NCBI GenBank assembly: GCA_963812915.1
Contig: CAWEXB010000003.1
Span: 124,001 to 188,000, forward strand
From: JACVRW01 sp963812915
GTDB taxonomy: Bacteria; Actinomycetota; Thermoleophilia; Solirubrobacterales; Thermoleophilaceae
DNA: 64,000 nucleotides
Direction of reading: 5' to 3'
Positions 10,638 through 18,980 of the stretch are shown here, in pieces (position 1 is the stretch's first letter; each line of letters begins with the position of its first letter). A program made the translations under genes and the position numbers. The notes under the pieces were generated by a model, which had not been told where the DNA came from, searched no databases, and saw only the letters and a program-made list of their open reading frames with translations.

Positions 10638-11762
10638 CTAGGCCGTCACCCCCGCGGCCGCGCGGGCTCCCTCGTGCACTATCTGGCCGTCGCGGGTGAT
10701 GCAGGCGCCCGCGATCACCTCGTCGTCGAAGTCGAGCGCCAGCTCACCGTCCTTCACCATCAGTCCGAGCAGCGACTGGACGTTGCGGGCGTAGAGGCTC
10801 GAGGCGTGGTCGGCCATGCGAGACGCGAGCCCCAGCGGCCCGACGATCGTCACGTCCTCGCGGACCACCGTCTCACCCGGCTCGGTCAGCTCGCAGTTTC
10901 CGCCGCCTTCGGCGGCCAGGTCGACGATTACCGAGCCGGGGCTCATATTTCGCACCGCCTGCGCCGTGACGAGCAGCGGGGCGGGACGGCCCGGCACCGC
11001 CGCGGTGCAGATGACCGCGTCCATCTGACCGATCGCCTCGGCCAGCAGCTCGCGCTGACGCTGCTCCTCCTCGTCGGTGAGCGCACGCGCGTAGCCGCCC
11101 GCGGCCTCCGCGTCCTCGAGCCCCATGTCCAGCTCGAGAAAGCGAGCCCCGAGCGACTCGATCTGCTCCTTCACCGCGGAGCGGACGTCGAACGCCTGGA
11201 CCGCGGCGCCGAGCCGGCGGGCCGTGGCGATCGCCTGCAGCCCTGCCACGCCGGCCCCGAGCACGAGCACCTTCGCCGGTCGCACCGTGCCGGCGGCGGT
11301 GGTCAGCATCGGGAAGAAACGCGGGAGCTCCTCCGCGGCGATCAGCGCGGCCAGATAACCGGTCACCGTCGCCTGGGAGGAGAGCGCGTCCATGGACTGC
11401 GCCCGCGTGATGCGGGGGATCGCCTCCATAGCGAAGCTCGTGACCTCGGCGTCGGCGAGCGCCCGGACGGTTTCGGCCCCGGTGAGGGGCTGGAGGAAGC
11501 CGACCAGCACGCCGCCCCGGCTCAGCCGGCCGATCTCCTCGGCGCTCGGCGGCGCCACCTTGGCCACGACGTCGCCGGAGAATCCGTCGCCGATGGCGGC
11601 GCCCGCCCGCTCGTAGACCGAATCGGGCTGGTGGGCCCCGGCGCCGGCGCCCGCCTCGACGACCACCTCGACTCCGCCCTTCACGAGGCGATCGACGACC
11701 TCGGGGACCAGCGCCACGCGGCGCTCGCCGGGAGCAGTTTCCTTTGGCACAGAGACATTCAT
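10638..11762 (-). CDS. pntAA: NAD(P) transhydrogenase subunit alpha, NAD-binding part
   Basis: This is the soluble NAD(H)-binding subunit (domain I), related to alanine dehydrogenase. The 374-residue protein starts MNVSVPKETAPGERRVALVP, and its Rossmann site reads VLVLGAGVAGLQAIATARRLG. RSAVKEQIESLGARFLELD and PGSVIVDLAAEGGGNCELTE are typical PntA segments. It is first in a pntAA-AB-B operon, with a 162-base gap to pntAB in which I see no gene. Transcription is divergent from korA. Confidence 0.96.
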   Translation of the reverse strand: MNVSVPKETAPGERRVALVPEVVDRLVKGGVEVVVEAGAGAGAHQPDSVYERAGAAIGDGFSGDVVAKVAPPSAEEIGRLSRGGVLVGFLQPLTGAETVRALADAEVTSFAMEAIPRITRAQSMDALSSQATVTGYLAALIAAEELPRFFPMLTTAAGTVRPAKVLVLGAGVAGLQAIATARRLGAAVQAFDVRSAVKEQIESLGARFLELDMGLEDAEAAGGYARALTDEEEQRQRELLAEAIGQMDAVICTAAVPGRPAPLLVTAQAVRNMSPGSVIVDLAAEGGGNCELTEPGETVVREDVTIVGPLGLASRMADHASSLYARNVQSLLGLMVKDGELALDFDDEVIAGACITRDGQIVHEGARAAAGVTA

Positions 11763-11763
11763 G

Positions 11764-11792
11764 GCACCCCCCGGGCCAGGGCCCGGGGGTGC
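11764..11792. promoter_or_regulatory. GC-rich inverted repeat between pntAA and korA
   Basis: The two arms, GCACCCCCCGGGCC and GGCCCGGGGGTGC, are complementary except for one extra C and are separated by two to three bases. It begins two bases outside the pntAA start codon and about 65 bases upstream of korA. It may be an operator shared by the divergent operons or a transcript hairpin; no regulator is identified. Confidence 0.45.
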
Positions 11793-11855
11793 GGCATCCT
11801 ACGCGAAGCCGCCGCCCGGGCGGATGGCTACACTCGAAGGCTGCTGCACCCTTTG

Positions 11856-13688
11856 ATGGAAGAGAAGACCGTCGAGAAGCTAGACCGCGTCGTCGTCCGC
11901 TTTGCCGGCGACTCGGGCGATGGTATGCAGCTCACCGGCAGCCGCTTCACCGACGCGACGGCGGTCGTCGGCAACGATCTCGCCACGCTGCCCGACTTCC
12001 CCGCAGAGATCCGGGCGCCCGCCGGCACGCCGCACGGCGTCTCGGCCTTCCAGATCCATTTCGCCTCGCGCGACATCCTCACCCCGGGCGACAGCCCGAA
12101 CGTGCTCGTTGCGATGAACCCCGCGGCGCTGATCACGCAGGTTGGCTCGCTCGACAAGGGCGGAACGGTGATCGTGAACGAGGACGGCTTCACCGATCCC
12201 AACCTCCGCAAGGCGGGCTACTCGGCGAACCCGCTCGAGGACGGCACGCTCGAGGACTACCAGGTCTTCCGCGTCCCGATGACGTCGATGACGGTGCGCG
12301 CGACCGAGAGCATCGAGGGCATCTCCTCTCGGGACGCGGCGCGCTGCAAGAACCTCTTCGCGCTCGGGCTGGTCAGCTGGATGTACGGCCGCCCGACCGA
12401 GCCGTCCGTTCATTGGGTCGAGAAGAAGTTCGCCGACAAGCCGCAGGTGCGCGACGCCAACCTGGCCGCCTTCCGCGCGGGCTACAACTTCGGGGAGACC
12501 GCCGAGCTTCTGGCCGTGCACTACGAGGTCGACGCCGCGCCCGCGGCGCCTGGCACCTACCGCAACGTCAACGGCGCTCAGGCGCTCGCCTACGGGCTGA
12601 TCGCCGCCAGCCTCCAGTCGGGCCTCCAGCTGTTCTACGCGAGCTATCCGATCACGCCGGCGTCGGAGCTCCTGCACGCGCTGTCCCGCCACCGCAAGCT
12701 TGGAGTACAGACCGTTCAGGCGGAGGACGAGATCGCCGCCGCGAACATGTCCCTGGGAGCGTCCTTCGCGGGTCAGCTCGGCGTCACCGCCACGAGCGGC
12801 CCCGGAATGGACCTGAAAGCCGAGACGATCGGCCTGGCCGTGGCGCTGGAGCTCCCGCTCGTCGTGATCGACATCCAGCGCGCCGGCCCCTCGACGGGCA
12901 TGCCCACCAAGACCGAGGCCGCCGATCTCCTGATGGCGCTCTACGGCCGTCACGGGGAGTCGCCGCTACCCGTGATCGCCCCCTGCACGCCGGCCGACTG
13001 CTTCGACGCCGCCATCGAGGCCGCCCGCATCGCCGTCACCCACCGCACGCCCGTGATCGTGCTGTCCGACACGTTCCTCGCGAACTCGTCCGAGCCCTGG
13101 CGGCTCCCGGACGTGGCGTCGCTGCCCGTGATCGACCCGAAATTCGCCAGCGATCCGTCCGGCTTCTTCCCCTACGCGCGCGATGAGAATCTGGCGCGGC
13201 CGTGGGCCGTGCCGGGCACGCCGGGCCTGCGACACCGGATCGGCGGCCTCGAGAAGGAGGACGTGACCGGCAACATCTCTTACGACCCGGCCAACCACGA
13301 GCACATGACCCGCCTGCGTGCGCAGCGCGTCGAGCGCGTAGGCGTCCCGGACATCGAGGTGGACGACCCGGACGGGGACGCGTCGCTGCTCGTGCTCGGC
13401 TGGGGTTCGACCTACGGCGCCATCCAGGGCGCCGCCCGGCGTGTGCGCCGAGAGAAGGGCCTGAAGGTCGCCACGGCCCACATCAGGCACCTCCAGCCGC
13501 TGCCCGGCAACACCGAGGAGGTGCTCCGCTCCTACGAGCGAGTGCTCCTCCCCGAGATGAACATGGGCCAGCTGGTGAAGGTCCTCCGGGCCGAGTTCCT
13601 CGTCGACATCGAGAGCTATACGAAGGTCGACGGGCTGCCGATCTTCACCCGGGACATGATGGAGCAGATCGTGGAGCGCATCGGATGA
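11856..13688 (+). CDS. korA: 2-oxoacid:ferredoxin oxidoreductase, fused gamma-alpha subunit
   Basis: The 610-residue protein joins the gamma domain (about 1-190; VVVRFAGDSGDGMQLTGSRF) to the alpha domain (from about 225; LFYASYPITPASELLHAL, then TVQAEDEIAAANMSLGASFA). This is the actinobacterial KorA layout. With KorB it oxidatively decarboxylates 2-oxoglutarate or a related 2-oxoacid to the acyl-CoA, reducing ferredoxin. Start is the ATG at 11856. The stop overlaps the korB start (ATGA). Confidence 0.95.
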   Translation: MEEKTVEKLDRVVVRFAGDSGDGMQLTGSRFTDATAVVGNDLATLPDFPAEIRAPAGTPHGVSAFQIHFASRDILTPGDSPNVLVAMNPAALITQVGSLDKGGTVIVNEDGFTDPNLRKAGYSANPLEDGTLEDYQVFRVPMTSMTVRATESIEGISSRDAARCKNLFALGLVSWMYGRPTEPSVHWVEKKFADKPQVRDANLAAFRAGYNFGETAELLAVHYEVDAAPAAPGTYRNVNGAQALAYGLIAASLQSGLQLFYASYPITPASELLHALSRHRKLGVQTVQAEDEIAAANMSLGASFAGQLGVTATSGPGMDLKAETIGLAVALELPLVVIDIQRAGPSTGMPTKTEAADLLMALYGRHGESPLPVIAPCTPADCFDAAIEAARIAVTHRTPVIVLSDTFLANSSEPWRLPDVASLPVIDPKFASDPSGFFPYARDENLARPWAVPGTPGLRHRIGGLEKEDVTGNISYDPANHEHMTRLRAQRVERVGVPDIEVDDPDGDASLLVLGWGSTYGAIQGAARRVRREKGLKVATAHIRHLQPLPGNTEEVLRSYERVLLPEMNMGQLVKVLRAEFLVDIESYTKVDGLPIFTRDMMEQIVERIG

Positions 13689-14728
13689 GCGGGAACGGCG
13701 GATCGAGCAACGGCGGCGACGTCCTCAAGCTCACCAAGGCGGACTTCTCCTCGGACCAGGAGACCCGCTGGTGTCCGGGCTGCGGCGACTACGCGGTCCT
13801 CGCCTCGGTGCAGTCCTTCATGCCGGAGCTGGGCATTCAGCCGGACAAGATCGTCTTCGTCACCGGCATCGGCTGCGCCGGCCGCTTCGTCTACTACATG
13901 GACACCTACGGGATGCACGGCATCCACGGCCGCGCCCCCGCGCTCGCCACCGGCGTGGCCAGCTCGCGGCCGGACCTGTCGGTGTGGGTAGTCACCGGCG
14001 ACGGCGACGCGCTCTCGATCGGCGGCAACCACCTGATCCACGCCCTGCGCCGCAACGTGCCGCTCAAGATCCTGCTCTTCAACAACCAGATCTACGGCCT
14101 CACGAAGGGTCAGTACTCGCCCACGAGCGAGGAGGGCAAGGTCACCAAGTCAACGCCCTTCGGCTCGCAGGACCACCCCTTCAACCCGGTGTCGCTGGCT
14201 CTCGGCGCGGAGGCGACGTTTGTTGCCCGCACGGTCGATACCGACAAGAAGCACGTCTCCGACACGCTGCGCGCCGCGGCCGCCCACGAGGGCGCCGCCT
14301 TCATCGAGATCTACCAGAACTGCAACGTCTTCAACGACGGCGCGTTCGACGCCGTCCGCGCCAAGGGCCAGAAGGAGCTGAACCAGATCAGGCTCGAGCA
14401 CGGCGAGCCGATCCGCTTCGGGCCGGATGGTGAGCGCGGCGTGACCCGGGGCGCGGGCGGCCGGCTGGAGCTGGTCGACGTCCCGGAGGTTGGGGAGGAC
14501 GCACTGCTCGTCCACGACGCCGCGCGCGAGGAGCCGAGCCTGGCGTTCGAGCTGGCGCACCTGTCGGCGCACCCCACCGGGCCGACGCCGATCGGCGTCT
14601 TCCGGGACGTCTCGCGCCCGGTCTACGGCGAGGACCTCGCTCACGAGCTCGACGAAGCGCGGGCAAGGGTCGGCCCCGAGGAGCTCGAGAAGCTCCTGCA
14701 CACGGGCGTGACCTGGACGGTGTCGTAG
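13685..14728 (+). CDS. korB: 2-oxoacid:ferredoxin oxidoreductase beta subunit
   Basis: KorB binds thiamine diphosphate and, in this family, an iron-sulfur cluster. The 347-residue protein shows the CPGCGDY cysteine motif, the GIGCAG loop, and the ThDP/Mg motif GDGDALSIGGNHLIHALRRN followed by LFNNQIYGLTKGQYSPTS. The stop-start overlap with korA indicates equimolar expression. Together they give an oxygen-tolerant, ferredoxin-linked TCA step as in mycobacteria; the exact 2-oxoacid is inferred. Adjacent transhydrogenase genes suggest a shared redox-balancing role. Confidence 0.95.
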   Translation: MSGNGGSSNGGDVLKLTKADFSSDQETRWCPGCGDYAVLASVQSFMPELGIQPDKIVFVTGIGCAGRFVYYMDTYGMHGIHGRAPALATGVASSRPDLSVWVVTGDGDALSIGGNHLIHALRRNVPLKILLFNNQIYGLTKGQYSPTSEEGKVTKSTPFGSQDHPFNPVSLALGAEATFVARTVDTDKKHVSDTLRAAAAHEGAAFIEIYQNCNVFNDGAFDAVRAKGQKELNQIRLEHGEPIRFGPDGERGVTRGAGGRLELVDVPEVGEDALLVHDAAREEPSLAFELAHLSAHPTGPTPIGVFRDVSRPVYGEDLAHELDEARARVGPEELEKLLHTGVTWTVS

Positions 14729-14758
14729 CCGTAGCTGCGCGCCGCTTCGGATCGCGCT

Positions 14759-14832
14759 GACAACCCTCCACGGAAGCCACTCACCGCGTTGTTTGGAGGA
14801 TTGTGTGTCGGTGAGACAGACAACCCTCCACG
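14759..14832. repeat. Nested direct and inverted repeats after korB
   Basis: GACAACCCTCCACG occurs twice exactly 60 bases apart (14759-14772 and 14819-14832). Between them lies a near-inverse copy, GGAGGATTGT (14795-14804), and a complementary pair CTCACCG (14780-14786) and CGGTGAG (14809-14815). The block sits between the convergent korB and GNAT genes, so it may act as a transcription terminator or be a small-element remnant. No gene is seen in 14729-14870. Confidence 0.5.
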
Positions 14833-14870
14833 CAACCGCCTAGGCAAGAAGCTTGGCGGGTTTCCCGGCG

Positions 14871-15428
14871 TCAGGCAGCGAGCTCGAGCACGACTTCAGA
14901 AACTCCGCCGCCCGTGTGGTTTTCCTCGAGATGGCGGGTCAACCTCGCCATCAGGCGGTGGGCGGCGATGTTGTCGCTCGACATCGTCGCGGTGAAGCGG
15001 CGGATGCCGCGGGCGCGCGCCCTCGCGGCCAACTGCTGCGAGAGGAGCGAGCCGACGCCGCGGCGCTGCCAGTCGTCGGCGACCACGATGGCCACCTCTG
15101 CGGCCTCGGGGTCGTCGTGGAGGCGGACGAAGCGAGCGGCCGCGATCAAGCGGCGCACGGGATCGCCGGGGTATTCGGCGACCAACGCCACATGATCGCG
15201 GCCGTCCACCTCGGTGAGGTATCGCAGCTCCGCCCGGCTGAAGCTGCGTTTGGGTGTGAGGAAGCGCCGCTGCACACTCTGGGGGGAGAGGTGCCGCAGC
15301 CCGTTCTCCAGCATGCGCTTATCGTCTGCACGGATCGGCCGGATCAGGATCGGGGCTCCGTCTGGAAGGCGCCTGAGCACACTGTCACTGTTGCGCGCCG
15401 CGGCCCGCCCTTGTGTGTCGTGCGTCAC
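14871..15428 (-). CDS. GNAT-family N-acetyltransferase
   Basis: GNAT proteins transfer an acetyl group from acetyl-CoA to an amine. The acetyl-CoA pyrophosphate loop is visible in VVADDWQRRGVGSLLSQQLA (Q/R-x-x-G-x-G/A). The N-terminal LPDGAPILIRPIRADDK and SPQSVQRRFL are typical of stand-alone relatives of the PatA acetyltransferase domain. I give the GTG at 15428 as start; a GTG at 15380 just after the upstream stop is equally possible. It is last in the TetR-mtnA-aldolase operon. The substrate, small molecule or protein, is unknown. Confidence 0.8.
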   Translation of the reverse strand: MTHDTQGRAAARNSDSVLRRLPDGAPILIRPIRADDKRMLENGLRHLSPQSVQRRFLTPKRSFSRAELRYLTEVDGRDHVALVAEYPGDPVRRLIAAARFVRLHDDPEAAEVAIVVADDWQRRGVGSLLSQQLAARARARGIRRFTATMSSDNIAAHRLMARLTRHLEENHTGGGVSEVVLELAA

Positions 15429-16905
15429 GCTCGAGGTCGAGCTCGGTGGCGACGCCGAGAGCATGAAGCGCATCGTTGGCGCCCTCGAGGTCCGGCGCAT
15501 CGAGGACCGTCGCGGCGAGCGGCGCGGCGCTGCGGATCGCGATCTCGGGGTCGAAGAACCAGGTTTCCTCCGCCTGACGCGTCAGCTTCACCGTCCGGCG
15601 TCCGCTCCGGATCGTGAAGGTCCCCGTCTCCCCACGGTAGGCGCGCAGGGCCATGGCGCTGGCCTCGGTCGGGACCGCCGCCACCGCCTGCTCGAGAAGG
15701 CCCGCGATCTCGGGCTCGATGCGCGCCGGTGGCGGCGTGGCAAGGCCGCCCGCCTCGCGCACCACGTCGAGTCGCGCGGAGACCTCGGCCGGCGTGAGCT
15801 CGCCGTCGCAGCCGGCCCCGAAGACGCCCGCGAGCACTGGCGGGCCACCGGCCCGCTGGAGGCGCGCCGCCGCGGCCAGCATCACGGCGTCGCACAGCGG
15901 GCTTGCGAGTCCGGGCTCGGCGCCCTCCGCGACAACGTCGCCGCCCACGTCGATGAAGATCGCGAGATCGCAGCCGAGCTCCCGCATCGCGGTGAGCAGG
16001 CCGTCGGCCACGACCGCCGGCCCCCGGCCCACCGTGACGAGCACGGTCTCTTCGCCGAGCAGCTCCGCCAGGCGCGACTCGGCGAAGCGGACGCCGCTGC
16101 CGCGGACTCGCGTGGCCGGGCCCGCCGCGAGCACCGCCGGGGCGATCCGCCGGGCGCCCTCGATCTCCTCCTCCGCGCGCGGGCCGGGCTGCGGGTCGAT
16201 CGGGCGCCGCTCCCAGCTCACCCCGCCGAGGACGGGACGGGCGCCGTGGCGAAGTCGGCACAGCTCGGCGGTGGCGAGCGCGCCGACCGCGTCGCCGCCC
16301 CCGCCGATCCCCAGCACGAGCGGGCGCTCGGACGCCGCCATCAGGGCGTGGGCGTCGATGCCACGCTCGAGCCAGGCGCGCCGGGCGGCGCGCTCGACGG
16401 CGGCGCAGGTGTCGAGCGCCGCGGAGAGCGCCTCGCCGAGGCCGAGCACACCGTGCCGTTCCATAAGCGCCGCCCGGCGACCGTCGATCGCCTCGACGGC
16501 CGCCAGCGCGATCGCCTCCGAGCCCGAGGCCGCGTACGGCGCGGTGCGCACCGCGCCCCCGGCGGCCCGCTCGACCTCCGGGCTCCCGAGCGGCTCGCCG
16601 ACGAAGCTCCAAGCGGTGGCGTAGCCGCTGTGCGTGTGCACGATGGCTCCGGCATCCGGTCGGGCGGCGTAGACGGCGAGGTGCACGCGAGACTCGGTCG
16701 ACGGCTTGCGAGAGCCCGCGACGACGGTGCCGTCCGCGCCGAGCGTCACGAGGTCGTCCTCGGTCATCTCGGGGTAGGGGAACGCGCTGGGCGTGATGTG
16801 GACGAGGTCGCCCTCGCGGACGCTCACGTTGCCCGTCGTCCCCGCGACGAGGCCGCGCCCGTGCATCTCCCGGGCGGCGGCGACGACCTCAGCCCGCAGC
16901 GACAC
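15385..16905 (-). CDS. Class II aldolase fused to a DUF1152-like domain
   Basis: The N-terminal ~190 residues are a class II (fuculose-type) aldolase: GLVAGTTGNVSVREGD, metal-binding VHTHSGYATAWSF and the third histidine in LMERHGVLGLGEAL. Residues ~195-500 look like DUF1152: LVLGIGGGGDAVGALATAEL, GGVSWERRPIDP, FIDVGGDVVAEG, GVFGAGCDGELTPAEV. The GTG at 16905 follows GAGGAG and overlaps the mtnA stop by 17 bases. The neighbour supports cleavage of 5-(methylthio)ribulose- or 5-deoxyribulose-1-phosphate to DHAP plus an aldehyde. The attached domain's function is unknown; no fusion artefact or frame break is visible. Confidence 0.8.
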   Translation of the reverse strand: MSLRAEVVAAAREMHGRGLVAGTTGNVSVREGDLVHITPSAFPYPEMTEDDLVTLGADGTVVAGSRKPSTESRVHLAVYAARPDAGAIVHTHSGYATAWSFVGEPLGSPEVERAAGGAVRTAPYAASGSEAIALAAVEAIDGRRAALMERHGVLGLGEALSAALDTCAAVERAARRAWLERGIDAHALMAASERPLVLGIGGGGDAVGALATAELCRLRHGARPVLGGVSWERRPIDPQPGPRAEEEIEGARRIAPAVLAAGPATRVRGSGVRFAESRLAELLGEETVLVTVGRGPAVVADGLLTAMRELGCDLAIFIDVGGDVVAEGAEPGLASPLCDAVMLAAAARLQRAGGPPVLAGVFGAGCDGELTPAEVSARLDVVREAGGLATPPPARIEPEIAGLLEQAVAAVPTEASAMALRAYRGETGTFTIRSGRRTVKLTRQAEETWFFDPEIAIRSAAPLAATVLDAPDLEGANDALHALGVATELDLERDARHTRAGRGAQQ

Positions 16906-17866
16906 GGGCGATCGACTCCTCGTAGGGCGGCTCGAGCACACCCGCCTCGGTGAAGACGGCCGTGATCAGCCCGGCCGGGGTGACGTCGAAGGCGGGGTTG
17001 AACGCCTCGGGACCGGCGCCGATCTCCGCGGGATCGCGCTCCTCTATGGGAATCTCGTCGCCGCTTCGCTTGCGGGGATCGATCGTCGAGACCGGCGCGG
17101 CCACGTAGAACGGCACGCCGTGGCGGGCGGCGAGCACCGCGATCGGGTAGGTGCCGACCTTGTTGGCCAGGTCGCCGTTGGCGGCGATCCGGTCGGCGCC
17201 CACCACCACCCGGTCCACCAGCCCGCGCGCCATCAACCCGCCGGCGGCCGAGTCGGCGATCACCCGGAAGGGGATGCCGGCGCGGCGGAGCTCCCAGGCC
17301 GTCAGGCGGGCGCCCTGGAGCACGGGCCGCGTCTCGTCCACCCACACCTGGTCCAGAAGGCCCCGCTCCCATGCCGCGTGGAGCACGCCGCCGGCCGTGC
17401 CGTAGCCGCCGGTGGCGAGCGCGCCGGCGTTGCAGTGCGTCAGCGCGCGGTCGCCGCGCTCGAAGCGCCCGGCGCCCAGCGCGGCGAGCGTGCGGTCTGC
17501 CTCCTCCTGCTCGCGATGGAGGCGGCGGGCCTCCGCGAGCGGATCGGCGGCCGTGAGGCAGCGCTCGACGGCCCACGCAAGGTTCACCGCCGTGGGCCTG
17601 GCGGTGCGCAGCGTTTCCGCGGCGGCTGGGCGGTCTGCGGCCAGTGCGATGCCGTAGCCCGCCGCGAGCCCGATCGCGGGCGCGCCGCGGACGGCCAGCG
17701 ACCGGATGGCCTCGGCCACCTGCTCGGGGGTCTCGCAACTCAGCCAGACCTCCTCGGCGGGCAGCCTGCGCTGGTCCAGCACGAGCAGGACGCCGTCCTC
17801 GAACCGCAGCGGCACGGCCGGGGCCGCCCCCGGGCCGCGCCCGTGGCGCGAGGTCTCGGTCGTCAT
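16889..17866 (-). CDS. mtnA: S-methyl-5-thioribose-1-phosphate isomerase
   Basis: MtnA converts methylthioribose-1-phosphate (or 5-deoxyribose-1-phosphate) to the ribulose form in methylthioadenosine/5'-deoxyadenosine salvage. The 325-residue protein shows SLAVRGAPAIGLAAGYGIAL, the catalytic-cysteine loop LTHCNAGALATGGYGTAGG, VWVDETRPVLQGARLTAWE and VVVGADRIAANGDLANKVGT. It begins in a TGATG overlap with the tetR stop and runs into the aldolase gene. Other salvage genes such as mtnP or mtnK are not in the window. Confidence 0.95.
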   Translation of the reverse strand: MTTETSRHGRGPGAAPAVPLRFEDGVLLVLDQRRLPAEEVWLSCETPEQVAEAIRSLAVRGAPAIGLAAGYGIALAADRPAAAETLRTARPTAVNLAWAVERCLTAADPLAEARRLHREQEEADRTLAALGAGRFERGDRALTHCNAGALATGGYGTAGGVLHAAWERGLLDQVWVDETRPVLQGARLTAWELRRAGIPFRVIADSAAGGLMARGLVDRVVVGADRIAANGDLANKVGTYPIAVLAARHGVPFYVAAPVSTIDPRKRSGDEIPIEERDPAEIGAGPEAFNPAFDVTPAGLITAVFTEAGVLEPPYEESIARVAAG

Positions 17867-18489
17867 GCCTCGACGCTATCGCGCGGCGCGGGCACGTCGC
17901 GACGCAGGCGGGCGAGCCGCTCGTCGACGAGCTCGACCTGTCGCCCTGGCGGCAGGGCTCCTGGCTCGAAGGTTGCCTGTACCGCCAGGCCGTCGGCGAG
18001 CGCGATCAACGCCGCCGCCTCGTGGTCGCAGTCGAGGCCCGGGGCGAGGTCGCCTCGCCCCTGCGCCTCGAGGAGCGCCTCGGTGAGCGTTCGCCGCCAG
18101 GTGCGGTACGCGTCCCGCTGGGCACTCGCCAGCGCCGGCCGCGTCAGGGCGAGGCCGAGGAACGCGAACCACAGGCGCACCTCGGTGCGGCGCTCCCGAT
18201 CGAGCGGCAGCGCCTCGAGCAGCATCGTCCGCGCCAGCTCCAGGGGGTCGGTCAGCCTGGCCTTGGCCGCCTGGATCCGACGTTCGAGGCGGTCGGCCGT
18301 GAGCTCGAACGCGAACCGGATCAGCTCCTCCTTGGCTCGGAAGTAGTGCACGAGCGCCCCGGTCGACCAGCCCGCCTCGGCGGCGACGCGGCGCACGGTG
18401 AGGGCCTCGAGGCCCTCCCGCGAGGCGAGACGCCACACCGCCGCGGCAAGCTCGCTCCGGCGCTCGTCGTGATCGACGATCTTGGGCAT
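17863..18489 (-). CDS. TetR-family transcriptional regulator
   Basis: A 208-residue TetR repressor with HTH LTVRRVAAEAGWSTGALVHY (about residues 28-48) and a divergent ligand-binding half. It starts at the ATG at 18489, eight bases from a perfect palindrome (18498-18523) that also precedes the divergent membrane-protein gene, so autoregulation and joint control are likely. Its stop overlaps mtnA, placing it first in the salvage operon. The inducer is unknown; a salvage metabolite would fit the context but this is inference. Confidence 0.9.
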   Translation of the reverse strand: MPKIVDHDERRSELAAAVWRLASREGLEALTVRRVAAEAGWSTGALVHYFRAKEELIRFAFELTADRLERRIQAAKARLTDPLELARTMLLEALPLDRERRTEVRLWFAFLGLALTRPALASAQRDAYRTWRRTLTEALLEAQGRGDLAPGLDCDHEAAALIALADGLAVQATFEPGALPPGRQVELVDERLARLRRDVPAPRDSVEA

Positions 18490-18497
18490 GGCTTTGA

Positions 18498-18523
18498 TTT
18501 TATATCGAACACGTGATATAAAA
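18498..18523. promoter_or_regulatory. Perfect 26-bp TetR-type operator
   Basis: TTTTATATC (18498-18506) and GATATAAAA (18515-18523) are perfect inverted arms around an 8-base centre, GAACACGT. It lies between the divergent tetR (start 18489) and membrane-protein (start 18529) genes. It is strikingly AT-rich for this genome, as expected for an operator overlapping promoter elements. Confidence 0.85.
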
Positions 18524-18528
18524 CAAGC

Positions 18529-18870
18529 ATGGAACTGAAGTGGATACTCGCCATCGTCCTGGAGGCCGGCTTCTGGATCATGCTGGCGGCCTTCCTCGTC
18601 CTCCGGTACCGCTACGGCATGGAGGGCATCACGCGCCTGTTCGTGGTCGGCGTCGTGCTCGACACCGTCGGCATCCTCGCCCTGGGCGTCTGGGACTTCG
18701 CAAGCACCGGCGAGGTGAGCGCCTACACGCTGTTCATCGTCGCACTGCTCGCGTACGCGCTTACCTGGGGCAAGAAGGACATGCGCCGCCTCGACGCGTG
18801 GATGGCGCGCAAGGTGAGGCCCCGACGCAAGGCCGGCGGAAGCGGCCGGCCGTGCGCGGAGCGAACCTGA
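18529..18870 (+). CDS. Small three-helix membrane protein
   Basis: A 113-residue protein with three hydrophobic segments (ILAIVLEAGFWIMLAAFLVL, RLFVVGVVLDTVGILALGVW, AYTLFIVALLAYALTWG) and a basic C-terminus. It matches no family I can name. It begins six bases after the palindromic operator and is divergent from tetR, so it is the likely primary target of that repressor. The last ~13 residues are encoded by a copy of a dispersed hairpin repeat (18831-18868), suggesting the C-terminus is not functionally constrained. Confidence 0.75.
   Translation: MELKWILAIVLEAGFWIMLAAFLVLRYRYGMEGITRLFVVGVVLDTVGILALGVWDFASTGEVSAYTLFIVALLAYALTWGKKDMRRLDAWMARKVRPRRKAGGSGRPCAERT
18831..18868. repeat. Dispersed hairpin repeat, copy 1
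   Basis: This 38-base stretch matches 20391-20428 at 36 of 38 positions, in the same orientation. Its core has complementary GGCCGG and CCGGCC arms. The copy lies at the extreme 3' end of the small membrane protein gene and includes its last codons. It resembles a REP-type extragenic palindrome. Confidence 0.7.
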
Positions 18871-18934
18871 GCACGACGGCTGCGGTCGACGCGCGCGCCG
18901 GCTAGCGGCGGCGCGCGGCGCGGGCGGGCCGGCC

Positions 18935-18959
18935 GATCCCGGGACGTGGTCCCGGGATC
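18935..18959. promoter_or_regulatory. Perfect 11-bp-stem hairpin upstream of lyase gene
   Basis: GATCCCGGGAC (18935-18945) and GTCCCGGGATC (18949-18959) are exactly complementary around a three-base loop. It ends 21 bases before the start of the lyase-like gene. It could terminate the upstream membrane-protein transcript or serve as an operator or 5' leader hairpin. No U-tract follows. Confidence 0.55.
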
Positions 18960-18980
18960 TGTGGTTGAGTGGGACCCCGC

